NCBI GenBank assembly: GCA_003298465.1
Contig: QNGA01000012.1
Coordinates: 1 to 64,000, forward strand
Direction: 5' to 3'
Source of the DNA: a halophilic archaeon
GTDB lineage: Archaea > Halobacteriota > Halobacteria > Halobacteriales > Haladaptataceae
DNA: 64,000 nucleotides
Shown: piece after piece, positions 60,951 to 64,000 of the stretch
How the letters are laid out: every line of letters begins with the position of its first letter
Numbering within the stretch: the stretch's first letter is position 1
The notes under the pieces: generated by a model
Told to the model about the DNA's origin: nothing
Database searches by the model: none
The model's input: only the letters and a program-made list of their open reading frames with translations
Program-made: the position numbers and the translations under genes

Positions 60951-60972
60951 ATCCTAGCCCGGGTCCCCGCGC

Positions 60973-60982
60973 AGTATAATGG
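60973..60982 (-). promoter_or_regulatory. TATA box of the sequon-rich surface protein
   Basis: CCATTATACT on the minus strand ends 22 nt before the ATG at 60950, a normal leaderless arrangement. Nothing else is seen in the 270-nt divergent spacer except TTAAATAG (61183-61190), which faces the FlaD/E gene. Confidence 0.55.
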
Positions 60983-61220
60983 TTACCTTTTGGGAGCAGG
61001 AGTTCCGCCCGTGACGGTCGAGGACGCCGGGCGCAGGCGGGGACGGCGCGTCCGCTCGGAGGGGACGAGACGGCCTGCAGGACATCGACCGACGATATGA
61101 CAGAAGATGAATACTGAGTTCCGTGAGAACGGCCTTCCGCGGACGAGTTACCCTCCGGATTCGATTCGCGTCGTACCAAGAGTTAAATAGGTCGGGTGGC
61201 TTGTGTTCGAAACAGCAGAG

Positions 61221-61679
61221 ATGACCGTCGAACCCGGCGACTACGACCTGCGTGAACTCCGCAGGATGGCCGACGAGGAGGACCCGCCGCTGGACGTGCC
61301 CGAGGAGTCGGGCGAGGAGGCGTTCCGACTCGGCCAGCGCGAGGAACTGATGAAGCTCCAGACGCAGTTCATGAGCTCCGGACGACTGCCGGAGAAACCG
61401 TATCTCGAATCCCTGCCGACCCGATACGGCGCGGAGGTCGTCGTCTTCGAGTGGCTCGATTTCCTCGTCGAGAAAGCCGGCTTCGCGAACACCGACGCCG
61501 CGCTCGACTACTACGAGTCCGTCGACTGGCTCAGCCCGGAGGCGCACGAGGACCTGCGGTCGTACATGCACGGCTTCTCCGAGGTGGACCGCTTCGACGG
61601 CGAGGAACCGGCCGACCTGGACACCAACGACCACGTCCTCAGCCTCGTCTACGTCGCACGTCTCGCCTCGCTGGCGTAG
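61221..61679 (+). CDS. FlaD/FlaE-domain protein (archaellum accessory-like), orphan
   Basis: The 152-residue protein has an acidic N-terminus and a domain from about residue 58 with LPEKPYLESLPTRYGAEVVVFEWLDFLVEKAG, then ALDYYESVDWLSPEAHEDLRSYMHGFSEV, which matches the FlaD/FlaE domain pattern (Pro-x-x-Leu, WL-FLV, YY, W(I/L)S). In haloarchaea such proteins connect the archaellum motor and chemotaxis system. No other archaellum genes are in the window, so it may be a separate adaptor. A GTG at 61203 is an alternative start. Confidence 0.72.
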   Translation: MTVEPGDYDLRELRRMADEEDPPLDVPEESGEEAFRLGQREELMKLQTQFMSSGRLPEKPYLESLPTRYGAEVVVFEWLDFLVEKAGFANTDAALDYYESVDWLSPEAHEDLRSYMHGFSEVDRFDGEEPADLDTNDHVLSLVYVARLASLA

Positions 61680-61692
61680 CCCCGGCCCGCTC

Positions 61693-62652
61693 TCACTCCC
61701 GATATCCCAGGCTCTTCAGCCGGTCTTCTATCACGGCGTCGTCCATCTCCTCGCGCGCTTCCGGCGGTTCGGCGGTGACCGCCCGGCGCTCGGCGGCCTC
61801 GACGGTGGCCCACGGCACCTCGACGAGTTCGCGCTTGTGCAGTCCGCCGGGGTGGCCGTACGCCCGGAGCGGAATCGGGTAGGTCCGCTCGCCGACGAGG
61901 TTCCCGTGGTCGGCGGTGACGACCGACTTCCCCGGCAGTCGGTCGACGAGGGTCTCGACGTGGGGGACGACCACGTCGAGGTTCTCCCGGTAGGCGTCGA
62001 CGACGGTCTCCTCGTCGGTCACCTCACCGTGGAAGAGCGCGTTCCACGGGTGGGGTTCCCCGCTCCGTTCGTCGGCGTCCAGTTGCATCTCGATGCCGGC
62101 GTGACCGATCTCCTGACCCGTCTCGCCGACGAAGGGGAAGTGAGGCTGCATGAAGTGTGTGACGACGCGCTTGTCGGGATACCGCTCGAACGCGGCGAGC
62201 GTCTGCTCGACCACGGTCTCGGGCATCACGGTCCGGTGTTCGTCGTCCCAGTGGTCGTCGAGCAGGTTGACGACGGCGTGGAACGTGTCGTCGGGGAGCT
62301 TGTAGGCGTGCGGATTGGCGGTGACGTAGACCGTGTCGTGGAGTCGCCGGCCGACGAAGCTCTCCTGCATGAACTCCCAGCTTTCGCTGCCGGGCGAGAG
62401 CTTGCTCGTCACGGTGTCGCCGACGTCGGTCTGTTCTTCGAACATGTCGTACCGGCAGGCGTCGAGGACGACCAGGTTGTCCCAGTCCTCCTCCATCACG
62501 TCGACGCGCTCCGCGCGGTTCAGCAATCGATAACACCGGGCGTTCAGTGCGAGGGCATCGTCCCGGAGTCGTCGCGTCTCCCCGCGGAGGAGACGCGGGT
62601 CGCGTAGAACGCGCACCAGATTTCCGAGCGAGTACCGCCGCCACATCGACAT
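61693..62652 (-). CDS. Alkaline phosphatase superfamily protein, paralogue
   Basis: The 319-residue protein shares fold and motifs with the glycan-cluster protein at 53026: NLVVLDACRYDMF, DTVYVTANPHAY, THFMQPHFPF and VVTADHGNLVGE. Both end with a similar RLKSLGY or RLDALGY tail. It starts with a strong ribosome-binding site (GGAGGTGAT) next to the ATG, which is rare for this window. Two ATGs exist (62652 and 62646); the first is used here. Its substrate is unknown; phosphoglycan or sulfated glycan is possible. Confidence 0.8.
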   Translation of the reverse strand: MSMWRRYSLGNLVRVLRDPRLLRGETRRLRDDALALNARCYRLLNRAERVDVMEEDWDNLVVLDACRYDMFEEQTDVGDTVTSKLSPGSESWEFMQESFVGRRLHDTVYVTANPHAYKLPDDTFHAVVNLLDDHWDDEHRTVMPETVVEQTLAAFERYPDKRVVTHFMQPHFPFVGETGQEIGHAGIEMQLDADERSGEPHPWNALFHGEVTDEETVVDAYRENLDVVVPHVETLVDRLPGKSVVTADHGNLVGERTYPIPLRAYGHPGGLHKRELVEVPWATVEAAERRAVTAEPPEAREEMDDAVIEDRLKSLGYRE

Positions 62653-63039
62653 ATCACCTCCTCCCGACTCCACCGACTTATTTATGATATGGCTAAACTG
62701 GTTTTGGAGAACGGTTCGGAAGGTTACTTTTCCGCCGACTCACCGTCGAACTCTACTCGACCGTCTCGGAGCCGTTCGTCCGACACGCCCCAACTTCTCC
62801 TCTCGAAGCGCAAGACGGGACGCCGAGGAGACAGCTAGGAGATAAAACTAGCGGCGGGATAGTGACGGGAAAAAGTCACGTCGGTCGCGTCGAGCGAGGA
62901 GGTCTTCCCGTCGCTGGCCGTCGGGGAGACGGACGTGCGGTTCGGCGTCCCGCCGTTCGCCGTGTAGACGCTTCGCTCGTCGCGAAGCCGCCTCGCAGAA
63001 GATATCGGACCGGAACGGTCCCGACGCTCGCAGGCTCCA
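62653..63039. other. Gap with promoter and inverted repeats
   Basis: The gap holds the promoter (CATAAATAAG near 62681-62690, minus) and ribosome-binding site of the preceding gene. Two inverted repeats are seen: GCTAG-N9-CTAGC (62834-62852) and GTGAC-N8-GTCAC (62862-62879). The reading frame across the tRNA-Ile2 edge is a tRNA artefact. No gene is supported. Confidence 0.4.
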
Positions 63040-63114
63040 TGGGCCCTGACGGATTCGAACCATCGACCACTCGGTTATGAGCCGAGCGCTCTAACCGGAC
63101 TGAGCTAAGGGCCC
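63040..63114 (-). tRNA. tRNA-Ile2 (CAT)
   Basis: The acceptor pair is GGGCCCT/AGGGCCC with A as discriminator. The anticodon loop is CTCATAA inside stem CTCGG/CCGAG, so the anticodon is CAT. The body is that of the haloarchaeal isoleucine-2 tRNA (agmatidine at C34) rather than of initiator or elongator Met. A CGTCAAATACG stretch upstream may be its TATA element. Confidence 0.85.
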
Positions 63115-63232
63115 ACTCAGCTACTCGTATTTGACGACTCCTCTTTAGCCTACCGGCTTTCTTCGGGCGGAGCGACGGCGTCCCGTCGTTTCGACGGCCG
63201 CCACGCTCGTCGCGGTAGTGCGCCGAGAGAAG

Positions 63233-63305
63233 CGCCGTCGCCAGGGCTCGAACCTGGGACAACCACGTTAACAGCGTGGTGCTCTACCAGCTGAGCTACG
63301 ACGGC
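63233..63305 (-). tRNA. tRNA-Asn (GTT)
   Basis: The acceptor strands GCCGTCG/CGACGGC pair fully. The anticodon stem CCACG/CGTGG encloses CTGTTAA, with anticodon GTT. The T-arm CAGGTTCGAGCCCTG is canonical. It lies in tandem with tRNA-Ile2, 118 nt upstream of it on the minus strand, and next to the CCA-adding enzyme gene that is divergent from it. Confidence 0.95.
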
Positions 63306-63404
63306 TCGTTGCAATCGTTCATAGACGCAGTTGTTTGATAGGGCTTTCGCTTTCACCCGACGGCATCGACACGCTTTCCCCGCATCAAGGGGTACGCTCG
63401 GGCA

Positions 63405-64000
63405 ATGGCAGCTTTCGAGGACGTCGTCGCGGCGGTCCGCGAACGCGTCGAACCGGACGCCGAGGAGCGGTCCCGCCTCGGGACGGTCGTCGAGCGACTC
63501 GTCGAGCGCACGGAGTCGGCCGTCGACGACCTGCCCGTCGAGGCGGACGTGCTCCAGGTCGGCAGCACCGCCCGCGGAACGTGGCTCAGCGGCGACCGCG
63601 ACATCGACCTGTTCGTGCGGTTCCCGCCGGACTGCGACCGCGACGACCTCGAATCGTACGGCCTCGACGTCGGCCACGCCGTCCTCCCCGACGGCCACGA
63701 GGAGTACGCCGAACACCCCTACGTGAAGGGAGAGTTCGAGGGATTCGACGTGGACCTCGTCCCCTGCTACCGGGTCGAGTCCGCGACCGACATCCGGTCG
63801 GCGGTGGACCGCACGCCGTTCCACACGCGGTACCTCGAAGCGCGCCTGGACGACGACCTGGCGAACGACGTCCGGGTGTTCAAGCAGTTCCTCACCGGCA
63901 TCGGCACGTACGGTAGCGACCTCCGGACGCGCGGATTCTCGGGCTTCCTGGCCGAACTGCTCGTCCTCGAACACGGCGGTCTCCGCCCGCTGCTCGAAGC
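63405..64000 (+). CDS. cca: CCA tRNA nucleotidyltransferase (archaeal class I), 3' end beyond window
   Basis: The visible 198 codons show the archaeal CCA-adding enzyme head domain: VLQVGSTARGTWLSGDRDID has the class I nucleotidyltransferase motif (GS-x-R-G-T-W with the Asp-x-Asp metal pair), followed by FDVDLVPCYRV with the third Asp. A CCA tail is not encoded in any tRNA of this window, so this enzyme is needed for all of them. The start ATG at 63405 begins a helix of the head domain. The gene runs past 64000 with no stop. Placement next to tRNA genes is logical but may be chance. Confidence 0.93.
   Translation, partial: MAAFEDVVAAVRERVEPDAEERSRLGTVVERLVERTESAVDDLPVEADVLQVGSTARGTWLSGDRDIDLFVRFPPDCDRDDLESYGLDVGHAVLPDGHEEYAEHPYVKGEFEGFDVDLVPCYRVESATDIRSAVDRTPFHTRYLEARLDDDLANDVRVFKQFLTGIGTYGSDLRTRGFSGFLAELLVLEHGGLRPLLE

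Noticed and set aside
59200..61220. A genomic island anchored at tRNA-Lys
   Set aside because: No integrase, no repeat of the tRNA 3' end downstream and no change of base composition were seen.
62862..63080. 72-codon frame ending across tRNA-Ile2
   Set aside because: Its C-terminal GPDGFEPSTTRL-like end is the well-known translation of a reversed tRNA T-arm, not a protein.
1..64000. CRISPR array, insertion sequence, prophage or origin
   Set aside because: No regularly spaced repeats, transposase, capsid or Orc1/Cdc6 genes were found in the window.

Overview
This 64 kb window comes from the chromosome of a haloarchaeon (class Halobacteria). Evidence: high GC with strong G/C third positions, very acidic proteins, many leaderless starts about 25 nt downstream of AT-rich TATA-like elements, Tat signal peptides with lipoboxes, a 5S rRNA followed by tRNA-Cys (the usual haloarchaeal rRNA operon tail), archaeal-type genes (ABCE1/RLI, archaeal CCA-adding enzyme, an AMMECR1-like protein, a short 6-phosphogluconate dehydrogenase) and haloarchaea-restricted hypotheticals. 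I see no insertion sequence, phage, CRISPR array or replication origin. The content is mostly chromosomal core with one surface-glycan cluster.

Layout. 0-9.5 kb: end of an rRNA operon, MFS transporter, Gfo/Idh/MocA oxidoreductase, NifU-like protein, 6-phosphogluconate dehydrogenase, an asparagine-synthase-like protein lacking the usual Cys2, an arylsulfotransferase-like membrane protein and YchF. 9.6-18.4 kb: a complete peptide ABC importer read leftward: fused two-domain ATPase, two tandem binding proteins, two permeases and a small membrane protein. 18.8-25 kb: AMMECR1-like protein, nicotinate phosphoribosyltransferase and nicotinamidase (NAD salvage) around a surface lipoprotein, an M23-like protein divergent from a lipoate-ligase-like protein. 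25-33 kb: dihydroorotase, sugar nucleotidyltransferase, LURP-one-related protein, ABC exporter, UvrA. 33-40 kb: regulators, aldo/keto reductase, PfkB (KDG-type) sugar kinase, flavin disulfide oxidoreductase. 40-51 kb: two paralogous M32 carboxypeptidases on either side of small haloarchaeal genes, two universal stress proteins, BtpA-like, DHH phosphoesterase and DUF1611-type proteins. 51.2-56.8 kb: five-gene cell-surface glycan cluster (two glycosyltransferases, two alkaline-phosphatase-superfamily enzymes, a flippase). 56.8-64 kb: ABCE1/RLI with an EMC6-like protein, an intron-containing tRNA-Lys, a PD-(D/E)XK-type protein, a sequon-dense surface protein, an orphan FlaD/E-domain protein, another alkaline-phosphatase-like enzyme, tRNA-Ile2, tRNA-Asn and the start of the CCA-adding enzyme.

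Most interesting items: (1) tRNA-Lys(TTT) with a 43-nt intron folding into a canonical bulge-helix-bulge; (2) the peptide-importer locus, where tandem binding proteins differ strikingly (53 versus 7 lysines; one with a lipobox, one without), share a GC-rich element beside their TATA boxes, and are served by a fused ATPase with a duplicated motif inserted between Walker A and the Q-loop; (3) several enzyme-like proteins missing a signature residue; (4) inverted repeats sitting on TATA boxes or start codons. I did not find an unmistakable new multi-gene defence or mobile system.
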